A stretch of 64,000 bases of DNA from Portulaca oleracea (lineage: Eukaryota; Streptophyta; Magnoliopsida; Caryophyllales; Portulacaceae): positions 39,096,295 through 39,160,294 of the forward strand of contig CM055873.1 of NCBI GenBank assembly GCA_029582165.1, read 5' to 3'. Numbering within the stretch: the first letter of the stretch is position 1; every line of letters starts with the position of its first letter. The translations under genes were made by a program, and so were the position numbers. Under the pieces are notes generated by a model that had not been told where the DNA came from, did no database searches, and saw only the letters and a list, made by a program, of their open reading frames with translations. Shown piece after piece: positions 36,331 through 49,300 of this stretch.

Positions 36331-36749
36331 TTTATTAGACATTATAATTACTGTAATGGATATATATTTTCAACTTTGGACTACAGTTATGAAAAAAACA
36401 TTTTTATTTGTGTAACTACAACTAATGATAATTATGAAAATGCATTTTTATTTGTGTTAATCATAATATCAACAAAACAAGTTGATGACAAAGTTTTTCT
36501 TATATATGTGTTTGTTAGGGTTTTACCAAAGTTGCTAATACAATAGGGTTGGCTAGAGTTTGAGTGGAGTTGATGTTATGGTGCGATAGACATATATTAA
36601 TAGTTAGCTTATAAATTGGTGACGGTGATAAAAAAGATCGATTTGATAAGCAATATACTTGGATTTTTAAAATAAAACTTGTTTTATAGTTAATTTTGAT
36701 AAACAAAATTCAAAGGAATTAGAATTATCTTTTTTAATTCATTGCAGAA

Positions 36750-37520
36750 CACAAAATTGTTATACTTTCACCATTTGGTGGGACCCATAAAATTTTCTAT
36801 TACAATTATAAGATTATTATTATTATTATTATTTCTATAGTATTATTATTATTGTTATAATAATATTTTTACAAGGGAAATTAATTCTTAAATAAACCTA
36901 AATTGAGGAAAGAGTTAGAATTTTCATTTTTCTTATTGGTTGTGTAATCTAAAATTACTCTCCTTTCATCCTTTAGAGGGACACGCAAACTTTGCTATTA
37001 TAATTATATAGATTTTTTTTTTTGCCAGAAAGTCAATTTTGAAAATTTGTTTATTGAAAATTTTCAACAAAATAATTAAATTAGATATCTATCTTATTTC
37101 TCATTTACTTAAGTTCCTACAATTACTGTCATTTCTCATTTTGTGGGGCCGACAAACTTTCCTATTAATAATATATATATTATTACTATTATTGTTATAA
37201 TAGTATGTTTAAAAGGGAAATTGATTCTTGAAAATCTAAATTGCGGAAAAAGTTAGAATTATATTTTTTCTGAGTGGTCGTGGAATTTAAAATTACTCTC
37301 CTTTTACCATGTAATGGGACACACAAACTTTGTGTTATAATTATATAGATTATTATTATTTATTTTGTGTGCCAAAAAGTCAATTTTGATAATTTGTTTA
37401 TTGAAAATCTTTATTTATCTTATTTCTCATTGGCTTAGACTCCTACAATTACTCTCTTTTCTTCATTTTTTGGGCCCAAACTTTTCTATTAATAATATAT
37501 AGATAATGTTAGGGTTTTCT
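36750..37520. repeat. Diverged tandem repeat, unit about 360-380 bp
   Basis: Two adjacent units share the order: catttggtgggacc/ttttgtggggcc, then attataata microsatellite, aagggaaattgattctt, agttagaatt, aaaattactctcctttcatc, acacgcaaactttg, aaagtcaattttgaa, tgtttattgaaaa. Partial further copies extend to about 37860. AT-rich and non-coding. Confidence 0.65.
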
Positions 37521-38160
37521 AGTGTTTCTTTTCTAGTGGGTATGTAAGGATTTGGTGAAGTTGATTTGATTCCCCTTAAAAATCGCAGGATATGTTAATA
37601 TAGTGTGGGTTGTATGGACTGTCAACTGATTCAATTATTGGATATGGTGGGATTAGCACGGATATTCTGTTACAACTTACAATATGAAATTAAAGTTTAA
37701 TTATTTATTACTATTTATTATTGACAACTAAATTATGAGAATTTGTGCAAATAAATTATTTGTTAAAAAAGAAATTATCTTTAAGTTGATTTGTTAATAT
37801 CCTTAAAATTACTCTCGTGACTCCATTTAATGGAGTCCACATACTTCCCCATTAGTATTATATACATTATTATTGTTGTTGTTGTTATTATTATTATGAA
37901 AAAGAGGGATAGCCAATTTCCCCGATATCTGAGAGGTTTCTAATTCATCCATTTGAGAGGGATAACAATTCCTATGGAATTGCAATTCCATTACACTCAA
38001 ACAACAAGAATAAAGAATTAAAACAAATTCCCCACTTCAATTCTTTTATAATCACCAAATGTGACCTGAGTGGGAGTCAACCAAAAGGCAATAAAGCAAT
38101 TCCAAAACCAAATCGCGAAAAAACAAGACCCTTACCCCAAGTAGACTAGAACCCATATTT
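37521..38160. other. AT-rich spacer
   Basis: Short TTA/TTG microsatellite at about 37867-37898. No gene is seen. Confidence 0.5.
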
Positions 38161-38197
38161 TATTTTATTTTTTTTGAAACCAAACATAACGATTTTA

Positions 38198-38690
38198 TTA
38201 ATAGCAAGTCATACGACATTTACAATGAAAATCGTGATTGAACAATTGTAGATCTAAAACATAGATATGAAATTCAACTTCCAAATAACTAATACTAATC
38301 TTATTGACGTTCGGCTCCGATTTCTTCGACGATTCTGCATCTTTCTTCGGTGACTCTACATCTTTACCGTTGATGGAGAACATCACAACCCATGCTATAG
38401 CGATTTGAAAGTCGATCTTCATCTAACGTATTAAATCACACCAACTGAACAAAAATTGTAGAAAGAGACTAAAAACCCTAAATAAGGGTACAGAAAACTC
38501 TTACAAAAGAAGAGACTAACTTTCTTTCGTAAACGTAAAACAAAACTAATAATTGGGGTAGAAATCAAATAAATTAGGGCTTACCATCGACAAAAGAATC
38601 GATGACAGCCCCTCCAAAGAGATGAAAGCTAGGGTTTTCCAGAGAGAAAAAGAAAAGATGAGGCTAGGGTTTCATGGTATGACTAGCCCC
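38198..38690 (-). CDS. Possible small two-exon gene (hypothetical)
   Basis: I do not recognise this. On the minus strand a 5'UTR-like stretch with aaaccctag motifs (about 38690-38586) reaches a GT donor at 38584. An AG acceptor at 38424-38423 gives an exon opening ATGAAGATC at 38422. The frame runs 74 codons to TAA 38198-38200, with a hydrophobic start (FQIAIAWVVMFSI) and a lysine-rich middle (KDVESPKKDAESSKK). AATAAA overlaps the stop codon, which is unusual and suggests the C-terminal part may really be UTR. Could be a short membrane peptide, a decayed gene or chance. Confidence 0.25.
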
Positions 38691-38843
38691 ATATAGTACA
38701 TTGCCATGGGTCTATGAAATCAACGGGATTTAGTGATTTCAGAAAAGAAACACAACAAACCTACATGACAAAAAAAAAAAAAAGAAAAAAAGAACAAGGG
38801 GGCCAATCCTCTTAGACCAACTAAAAATACCGCTTTGATTGTA

Positions 38844-39064
38844 TTCCCTCCCTTTCATATTAATTATCCCTTAATTTACTTGTTAGTGAAATTTTAGAAT
38901 TTTTTACCTGTTCAACCTATACATTGTTTCACTACATGAAGATTTCATTATTCAATTCATAATGTCGTAATTTTAATAAAATATATGCTATAAAAAAAGT
39001 CTCAGAGAAAAATGTTGGAGACTACCTATCATTTATACAATGCCATTATATGGAAAGGAAGGAG
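38844..39064. mobile_element. Stowaway-like MITE
   Basis: Left end ttccctccctttcat, right end ggaaaggaaggag, both next to TA (38842-38843 and 39065-39066). 221 bp, non-coding. Confidence 0.7.
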
Positions 39065-39252
39065 TAATATGCAAATTTTCTCCCATTATAATACACCATT
39101 AGTTCTTTTTTATCTTTTATTTACACTTATTAAACAGGATTCTTGATATGGGGGTAGTGCATAGATAAGGGCATCTCAAATAATAAACTCGCCGTCATTA
39201 AAATCAGCTTTGATGACTTTTCTCAAGTGATTATTTGTGCACATTAGTAATA

Positions 39253-39490
39253 CCTCAATTCCTTTTTATTTGTCACATTAAGTTTTTAGCAAAACCAACA
39301 TATAGGTGATGGTATGAAAACTTTATAAATTTGTCCAAAATACCCTTGTAAAGTGGTAAAATATTTGTTTATTAGGCCCCCTAGTATACTAAACATTATA
39401 GTTATTCCAATTATAAAAGTTAGATAATTTGACCAATGAAATGAATCTAAGTAAGAAGTTTGATAATATGACAAACAAAAAGAACAGAGG
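39253..39490. mobile_element. Stowaway-like MITE
   Basis: Inverted ends cctcaattcctttttatttgtcac and gacaaacaaaaagaacagagg next to TA dinucleotides. 238 bp, downstream of XPO7. Confidence 0.7.
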
Positions 39491-39499
39491 TAATGCACG

Positions 39500-40217
39500 T
39501 ATATGAGCAATCTGCAACTCTATTTCCAATGAATAAACAAAGGGAAGAAACTTAAATTTCATAATTTTCAACTGAGAGAAGGAGTAACCCCCTTCAATTT
39601 CCATTCAGATTTCAGTATCAACAAACCTGTTTCAATAAGGCCTATGGGATTTCCAAAGACCTCGATGATAATGGATTCCGAACTTTGTTCCCTGGAACAA
39701 TCAAGTACATAAACTGCAGTCTGTACAAAAGACCTTATTGGAATGGGCCAAGTTCATCTTTTCATTATCGACAGTCAAAAGAATGGTGAAAGTTCATGTA
39801 CAGGAAGCAACCTAAAAGCCACCAGCAACTGTATATCTAACATACCCCAATCACACCCAAAAATGGAAAAAAGAAAATGAAAAAGGGGACAGGAACTATA
39901 GAATTTCCTGCTGTGCTTGCACCAAGCATGATCAGAATATTTCACCCTAGCCATTTCTAAGCATAAGCCTAAGTCATTCTAGGAACCTGTTTGGTTAGTA
40001 TACCAAATTTCTAAACCTTTCTTATCTTTTAGCGCATTGACAAAAAACTATACAGAGCAAACCCTAAATTTCTGTCATGATCTCGGGGTGAAATCAGCTC
40101 CTCCAGCCAGAAACTTCACAAACCAAACCAAGTCTATATCACACATGGAGAAACTCATACCTTTGACCCAACCTTTCCTACGAACAAGTCTAATTGCCCA
40201 GTACAAATACTTTCAAA
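39500..40217 (-). other. Probable XPO7 3' UTR and downstream flank
   Basis: Immediately 3' of the XPO7 stop on the minus strand; no coding similarity. The poly(A) site is not fixed. Confidence 0.45.
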
Positions 40218-43200
40218 CTACTTTAGACGGAACTCAACTCTGAATACAGTCAAGTTCTGGGTGAACTTGTCCCTGTTCTTCGAATCCAAATTTCGAGATA
40301 CATCTGTCATGAGCTTGTCGAAACATTGTGCCAGACGTTGACGTTGTTCCGCTGACTGCAAGGTGCAAGACAAGCAACATTTTAGGCATAGACTAAAGCT
40401 ATTCTGTTTTCTCACATTTTCTCTTGTTGGATTTTTTTTGGGGGTGGGGGGAGGTGGGGTATGAGATAAAACAATTGCAGGAAAGAATGGACAAAAACCA
40501 TTTACCTGTGAAGCCAATATTCGGGTCTTCAGATCTGCAAAGATCTGCAGAGATGACATCGTATCACAGTCAAATAGAATTTCAAACAAGATAGAAAATG
40601 ATACATTCCCAATCATGGTACACAGTACAGGAAAAAGTTTTGAAACATATCCACAGATCTCCACACAATGATAGGAAATCACTCGCACATCTTCTGCAAG
40701 GCAGTTCATGTTATCCTGAGCCAAGCCTAAGTAGATTCTTTTGAGTTCAGCCACCTCCACCAACCCAATTTTGAAGGCCTAATTGTCATCAGCATTGCAA
40801 TCCAAATGATGCCCCACCTTTGAAATCACTATGACTTCGACTTTCTAAGCACGAAATACCTTTTGTCCAAATTATCATAATATCATCTATATGAATTCTT
40901 CTAAAGTTGTGAACTATTTCTGGCCCAGTGCTTCCTCGGAATCTGATCACGGCAAATATATTCCAACCAGCTGACTCTACACGTAAAGTTAATAGATGGA
41001 ATATTCTCCGATAAACAATTTGGGAATGTGTTCCAGGATAAAAAGGAAGTTCAGATACCAAAGAACATGAACTTATGAATTTATTCAGTATTTGTATTTT
41101 TGGCTTTCTTGACATCCTTGTGTCAGAAGCACTTTTGGATGCACAAACCAGCTTATTTTTAGGGGAGAAGCCAGATTTGGATAACTTGAAAAAGTAATTG
41201 AGAATTTATTTTGCTGTTTATCCAGCTCATGTGAGTAAGCGACTATATGAGCCTTTGTCCATGGTTTTGAGAGTGTCCAAAAGCTAAAGTGGTTCCCTAC
41301 ACCCACTGTTTATAGAGTCTTGGGGAAAATTTTATGCATTGGTAAAATTAATGCACAATTTTTAAAGATATAGAAAATATCTGTGCATTTCTGCCCTCTT
41401 AGAGACCCTATTCACATTTTCCAGAAGATTTCACACCTTCAAGTTAATAGCAGTCCTTTTCTATTTCATTTAGACAAAACTGCTTTTAGCATGCTTTTTC
41501 CCCAATATTTCAACACTGTAGTACTGTACCCAACATCATTCTACTAACCTCTGATTTCCACCATAAAAGGTATTACTACAAATGCATTACAGACTACAAT
41601 ATAATTTGCTAAGACAGTAGCATCACAGATCTAAAACTAGGACTAAAATATAACTTAGATGCACATTTACCCACATTTCACTCAAGTAAACGTTAATTGA
41701 CATGGGAGGAAGAGGAACTGCAGAGAGGGATGGAATGGGTGGGGAAAGCGGAGAGGGTGGTTCCATTTATCACTTTCTGATTCGCTAAAATGCGATTTTT
41801 TGACAACTTTCACCCAACAGCCAACAAATCTCCAACATTACCCGAGGAAACTAGACACCATTAGTGGTGAATTATGCACCTTGCAATTGTTTTGTGTGTG
41901 CATGCACGCACGTGCTCATCCAGTTACTGGACAACAAAGAATGTTCCCTTCGGGCAATTTTTTAGCTGCTTTATGGTATAGACAAAACAAAATACTTCTT
42001 TAAATTATCTTTTTCTTCTTTTTTATGCACTATTAGGCAGTCAATTATTCATGAGTCAAGGGTTAAACACTAAAGGAACCAATTTTGTCCAGATAGATTG
42101 TAATGGACCAAAGTAAAATGCCTCACTATACCTCCTAGGGTCCTATGCTTATTTTTCCATGGAATAGTAGGTAGCGAACGATTTCTAAATCTTGGGTCAA
42201 TTGGAAACAATTTTCTAAGTTACAAAATTTAGGGGTAAGACTACTACATCTGAACTATTGGTTTTGGTTTAGGTTAGGACTAAAGGAACCAATCCCTCTG
42301 TAATTCAATGGTAGGATCACTATATCTTACCCCCTCCCAAAAATTAAACAGCCTCCTCGCATGGCACTTCTTGAATTATGAATTTGGACATGGATACATG
42401 AACATGTGAGTGTGCATGTGTGTTGGTTTATAAAAAGGAAGGGGAGGGGGGGGGGGGGAGGGGAGGGCATCTACTTGCATATGTATAAATTTAAGTCCTG
42501 AGAGTGTCTAAAGGAACCAGTCTACTCTTAATTCAAGGGTAGGAGTGCTATATCTTAAATACATTTACCTGGGACGGGATTCGATATGGTACATGTAAGA
42601 GAAACTGGGACGGGGAATGCAACCTAGAGTAAATCAACATAATGTAGGGTAGGTGGGACAATTATGGGACGATGAGACTTTATAACAATAAATAAATAAA
42701 TAAAATAATGGAACAAACACTTAAATTCATACTTTGGTATTAAGAAAAAGTAATCATTATACCTTTTTGACATGAGTAAAATTTAAATTCTACGTTCTAG
42801 AATTTTCTTTGATCCACTAGAATCAGCCTCACCATGAACTTCAGTTCATGGGGAAAGGGCTACCTACATATGGATCCCTCAGACTGCGCTCAAACATGTT
42901 TATCCTGGGAGGTTATCATTGTATTCTAGATTTTTTTTTCAGCTACAAAAGAATTAAAAACAAACCCCAAAAAACCCAGCCAGCCATTTCATTTCCGCAC
43001 AGCCCACCTACCCCATTTGTTTCATTTTACATTTCAATTGCAAAACCTACCTTATCTTAAATTCCTATCCTCAAAAATAATAATAGGAAACAAAACCCTA
43101 CCCATCCCATTAACCCTACCAATCTGTTGATGTGAAGAACTCAATAGTCATCAGTTCCTCTGCCATTCAGATAGTTGCCGGTGAAGACTGAAGATTCATC

Positions 43201-43321
43201 AATTCGATCTGGTTGGATTTATCCACATAGCCTTATTTGCTTGAAACTTGATGGCTTTACTCCGTGGTCCCCCCCCCCCCCCAAACAAAAGCAAAGAAAT
43301 CTACCTTCGCAGGCACCGCCA

Positions 43322-43357
<36 letters not shown>

Positions 43358-46300
43358 GATTCGACTGCTTGCCTTAAAATCGAGATGGCAATGACTGTCG
43401 GATTAGGACGCATCCCAGCCTGATTCAGATCATTTCTGTCCCTGAATTGGGACGAGGAACCGTGCACCGTCCCTCGTCAAGGGTAACCATGATCTTAACC
43501 CCTCCAACATATCAAACAATTTCCTAGCATGGTACTTCACAGAGTATTGGCTTTGCAGCTGGATACATGAACGTGTGTGTTTAGAATAAGGAGGGAGGGG
43601 GCATCTACTTGCATATGTATAAATGTATGGTATGAAAGTGCCCAAAATTAGCACAATTTCTTGTCTACACAATTTGTTTCCTAATTATATTAGAAACGTG
43701 TTTCTTAATTATATTTGATATCCTCAATCTAATTGGGGTGGTGGTCAATGTAGATTCAGAGAGAGCTCCTCTGTATGAATAGAGGTATTCTTTCACCTTG
43801 TTTGGAGTGACCAAGTTTAGGGACACCTCCCATGAGGGGGGTGTATACTTCAAAAAATTTAACTGATCTCTTTTAGTTGGTTAGAAGGTATCCGCATTGA
43901 GAGTTCCACTGAAACGTACACCTAGTTATACTTGATTTCACGGTCAAAGCTATCCAACAGGAAGGTGCTCTATAGAAGCATCTTGATATCAACAGATAAT
44001 ACCCTGCATGGATGGATCTAATTTATGATCTGCCTTTTTATACTCTCTTCAAGTAGCACAGGAAAAACAACATCGTGGACTGCTTTGTCTTCTTGACATA
44101 CCGAATGTCTTATCAACTCAACTTGTAGCCATTCCACAAAGTAATGGCTACATCAAAAAGGTTTGAAGTTGGGCAAACCATGCTTTCATCATTCAACAAC
44201 TGTGGTATGAACACAAATGCCACTTTAGAGCAATCTCGCCATACCATGACTGAAGCCACACTCAAATCTTCACCCAAAACAGTATGGATAAAGCACATCC
44301 AAATCTACTTTAGCTAGGTACTATGAAACAGGAAGGTAAAACAAAGGGAAAACATAGAAAGCCAAACCTGCTCGCTTATCAGTATCAAGCTTAGCATAGG
44401 CTTACTAAGACTCCATTGATTGCTACAGTCCTCGAACAATACAATTTCAAATAAAGTCTTCAGAATCTACAAGCAAGTGAAAACAATATTAGCGTACTGA
44501 AGGCTGAAGATCGGCCAAGAGGTTTGTTTTGAAACTTTTTTTTTTAAAAAAAAAAAGATGAAAAGTAGAATTATAAAGAAACTCAATAGTAAAGACTAAA
44601 AATTAGTCTATAATCCATATAGCACTTGATTAACCGAATCTTTGCTGGCAAGCTGCAATCACTTGAACTGAGCCCAGCTATGCCATCTCGAAACTAACAC
44701 TAGATTTCAACAGAAAGGGTCAAGGGCGGCAACTGAGTACAACATAAGACCCTTCAGAACATCAGCTCAACAATGTTTCTTGGATCATATGAGTGTAAAT
44801 ATGGAAAAGGAAAGTACACGTGAAGTTAAAAAATAGCAGCCTACTTATCCAAATTCTTGTTTTCATCTCCTTTGTTGCAGCTATAAACTAATGATCATTA
44901 TAGCTACCAATAAACAAGTGTAAGAAAGTTTGTCCTACAATGAGTGCAGGTCAGGCCACCACTAGCATGAGTTGAATAAAAGCAATGCTGAGGTGCTGCT
45001 GGAAACCCTCTAACACCCCCCCCCCCCCCCAAATCCTCTCAGATTCAGGCTTTGAATCATCCATTGAGGCAGTTATTCCCACTAAATTAGAGAGCCCAAG
45101 TTAATTGACGCCCACAAATGTGTACAAGAGGATTGTTTGGCTAACACCATCAGTCATCACTTCCACTGATGCACACTTCCTCCATCTACAAAGGAAACTC
45201 TCTTATTTAATAAACAAAATTGCATAAGCAGATAACTATAGTTATCCTAAGGTATAATATGCTCATTTAATTAATGAAATTGAGTAGCTAAAAGTAATCT
45301 GTAATTTTTATAAGAAACACACACACAAATACATATATGTGTGTGAGTTTTGCGTGTGTGTGTGTGTGTGTTCGTGCCCAAAATAAAGCAGCTTCATGAT
45401 ATTATCCTTAAAGCACTGAAGGACAATTCCACACCCTTGAAGACTCTCCTATTAATTTCACTCCGATTACTCACAATAGCGTGAAGAATCAAACCCTCAT
45501 TCTTCTTTTTAGCTTTGCTCGCAAAACACCCTTCCAAGGCAACATATATTTCCGAATTAAAATTATGGAGCAAAGATTTATGAAATCTATGCAGTTATTA
45601 GGGATCCGGAGTGCAGGATATATGAGTTGGAACTACAGAAATAGAAATCAGGACGTTCTAATTTGGCATTTAATATTGACTTGTAACTTTACTCTTGACA
45701 ATATAGCCCGCAAAGAAGAAAAAGTTAAAAGTGCTAAACCTGCAACTAACTTGAGCTACCCAACAGTAACATAACCATCATCATCACTGAGCGAGGCAGA
45801 ACTTATTTGGTAGTAAATACATAAATATGTTCAACAAAGAGAAAAGTATCATGCATGGCAAAAAACATAAAGTGCTTTCCAATCTTATTTCTGCTTTGTG
45901 AATTGCACTACTTAATGAAGTAAACTTACTTCTGGGAACAATGTGGGGCACTCCGATATATGTCGTGCAAGACTGATAGCAGCTGGTGAAGAAGGTGCAT
46001 CCCCCATGGTGATGTTATTAAAATAGAAAGCAGCCAAGTTATCAATCGCTGATGCACACTGAAAATGAAATAGCGTTTTAGAGAAATTAGAGACGAGAGA
46101 AAGTGATCAGACATGAGAACAAGAATGGCATTCGCCCAGTACACCCATGTTTAAAGATGAGTGATGTGATGCATTTTGGGGAAAAGATCTTTTAGAGAGC
46201 GTTTGGTTGAGAAACTTTCCCGGGGAAATTAGTCAACTTTTCCAAGTTGACAAACTATTCCGTGCTTGGTTGTTCCTAACAGATGAGAAAGTTTTAATGT

Positions 46301-49300
46301 GGGGCTCATTATTCACTCACAAAGTCAGTACACACTTTCCACGTGGTGTGTGTGTGTCGGGGGGGAGGAGGTCTTCCCAGAAAAGTTTTCCTGGGAAAAG
46401 CTTTTCCAGCAAACTACCAAATGCAACATGATTTTTTCCCTTAATAGAAATGGGCCATAGAAATAGATGTGGTTTTCAGAGAATTTTAAAAAATACTATA
46501 TACAGCAGCCAACTCTACAGACATGGGACCACCATAAAATTTGAAGACCAAGTAATAGTTAAGCAGAAATCCCGCTTCAATCAATAAATGAAGACTCCTT
46601 GATAAGTAATCAAAGAAGATAATAATAAGACACCAAGGGGTGTCAACGGAGGGATCGCTTCCATGTAAGGATCACTGAGCATTACAAGGTATATTTCAGA
46701 AGGGAAGGCACCCAACCCTCCTGAGGGCATTCCCAACTGGTAGCTCTTTCATTAGTCATCATACTAAAAAATAAAGCACAGAAAAGGATCATTTAAGCTG
46801 GTTTCAAACTTTCAATAGAAGTGTCACTCTCAACACTGCCCACCCGCGAAAGAGAAGCCAAAAAAAATAAAAAAAATGGAAAAACACTAAAGGAAAAGAA
46901 TGCTCAATTACTCAGAGTGTCGGACAACATAAAGAAAGCAATATCCAATCATAGACAAAATAAACAATAAACTGCAGCTGACCCACCTGAGCTGAAATGT
47001 TTGAATCCAGGCCTTTGAGACCAGATTCAAGCGATCCAACTATACGCATAAAAGTGCTTGTATCCAGATTCAGCACAAAAGAAATATGACTGTTGAATAA
47101 AACTTCCAGAAAGGCAAAATATGCCTTAGTTAGCTGCAGAGGTAAGGATTAACCATATTAGATTCATTCATGATGCCATTATGAGAGAACACAACTCACC
47201 AAAAGGATGAAATTTTCCTGCTACAGTACTACAATGAGAAACTGAAATACATTCCACAAAAACAAGACCACTTTTTAATATGAAAGCCAGAGAATCTTCA
47301 AAAAGTTAGATATTTGGGATCCGGCTATCGAAAGGTTTGAGAAAAAATTCTCGGGGTGGAAATCTAGGTATCTCTCGAAAGGGGGAGATTAATTCTCGTG
47401 AAAGGTGTTCTCTCAAGCATTGCGACTGACTTTCTATCTCTTTTCCCTTGCCTTTTGCGGTGGCTGCTAAGTTGGAAGGAATTCAAAGGAAATTCCTTTG
47501 GGACTCTATTGGGGAGTAATTTGAAGTATCACTTGGTGAGATGGAACATTGTCAAGCAGCCTCTTTCATTTGGAGGTCTCAGTGTGAGGGACTTAAGATT
47601 GTGCAATATGGTGATGTAGGTTTGGGTGGGCTCCCTCAGTACCAAAGTGGCTCTTATCGGTGGTCTTTGGAGATTCATTGCTAAGAATTGGGATCTTTTG
47701 TCCCCACATTTTTGTTGTTGTGGGTGATGATTCCATCGTTTCTTTTTGGCATGATGGTTGGTGCAATGAGGCCTCTTTGAAAGATCTCTTCCCTACTATT
47801 TATGTTCATGCACTGGATAAATGCTTCCATTGCCGGTTATACGGAGCAACGTTCAGGCTCTAATGTTTGGTCTCCTACTTTTATTTGAGATGGTTTTGCA
47901 GATGGAGTATCTTTGGTTACTTTCTTCAACATCCTTAACGAGGCCCATTTAGAAGTCTCTTCCGAAGACATGGTGAGATGGGATTTGAGTAAGAAAGCGA
48001 CCTTTGTCGTTAGCTCCTATTATCTCGATATTCTAATTTGCCTTTTTCCTCTTTATATCCTTCCGACACAGGCGCTTTCCCTTCCACCGTTATTTGGAAG
48101 ACTTTGGCCCCTTTGAAGGTTGCGTTCTTTGTTTAGGAAGCAATGCAAGGAACATTCTCACTCGTGATAATTTACAGACAAGGGGAAGAATTTTGGTTAG
48201 TAGGTGTTTTATGTGCAAGGGGGATCTTGAATCGCCAGATCATTTATTGCTACGTTGCGTTTTATGATAGAAGTCATCTTCTGCTTGGAAGGGTGTCATT
48301 GGTAGCAAACCAAGAAGAAGAGAACCATGGTTATTCCTCATGTTATTTTTTGAACTATATGGAGAGAGGAACCAAAAGGTTTTAGAGGGAGTTGAAACTC
48401 CTGTTCAACGCTTGAAAGATAATTTATTGAAGTCTCTCTACTTTTGGGTTACTGGGAAGTTTAGCTCTTCGAATTTAGATGTAGTGGATTTTGTTGATAG
48501 CCTACATTTTGTTTATACATAACTTTGTAGGATGCTTCTTAAGCATCTGATCTTTACACCCTTCATTAATATATCGTTTTTACCATAAAATAAGTATCAA
48601 AACCAGGGAACTGGTCACGAATCTTATTGAAACATTTAACCAGCTCAATCATGACAACCAAAATATAAAGAGGGACGATGAAAAGTTGGGATTGTCAAAA
48701 TAACTCATTTTTGACCTTATTTTGTAGTCATTTAACCTTAGATAGCCTGAGGTCATTAGCCAGCTTCACCATGACAAATTACAAATATATCATTTGATGA
48801 TCATCATTTGCATCAAGATTCCATGGGATGACATTGGATACATTATTAACACCTAAGCCCACTGGCCCCAGGATAAAAACTCACATCCCTTTACGAGCAA
48901 AGTCAGGCAAATAAGGTGATATATACCTTTCGAAATGCTAAGATGTCTGCCAACGGGATAGATAAGGTCATCTTCAGAGCCATGTCAAGTGCATCAGCAA
49001 GCGCTCTATCACCATATAGTTCGAATACACCAAAATTGACATAGTTCCCACCTAGTGCTGGACATCAAAGTACATATATGTTAGAAGAATCATGCTAGCA
49101 TGCCATAAACACATGTATAACAAAAACTGCCATAATCAGTAATTTAGCAGTACAAGTTGGTTGGCCATCTCATCAGCTAAGAGCCTGATATAAAGGCAAC
49201 TTACATTAGTTAGTTATTAGCATTGCGCTCAGTGTTAATGAAATTCTTGACAGTGACAACAACTTATCATCACTTAACATCAATTAATTCAAAAAGATCC

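Noticed and set aside
40218..40763. A single 181-codon minus-strand frame as one exon
   Set aside because: Only 40506-40544 and 40218-40355 match exportin-7; the piece between contains a T-rich intron with GT-AG ends, and the start of the frame does not fit the family.
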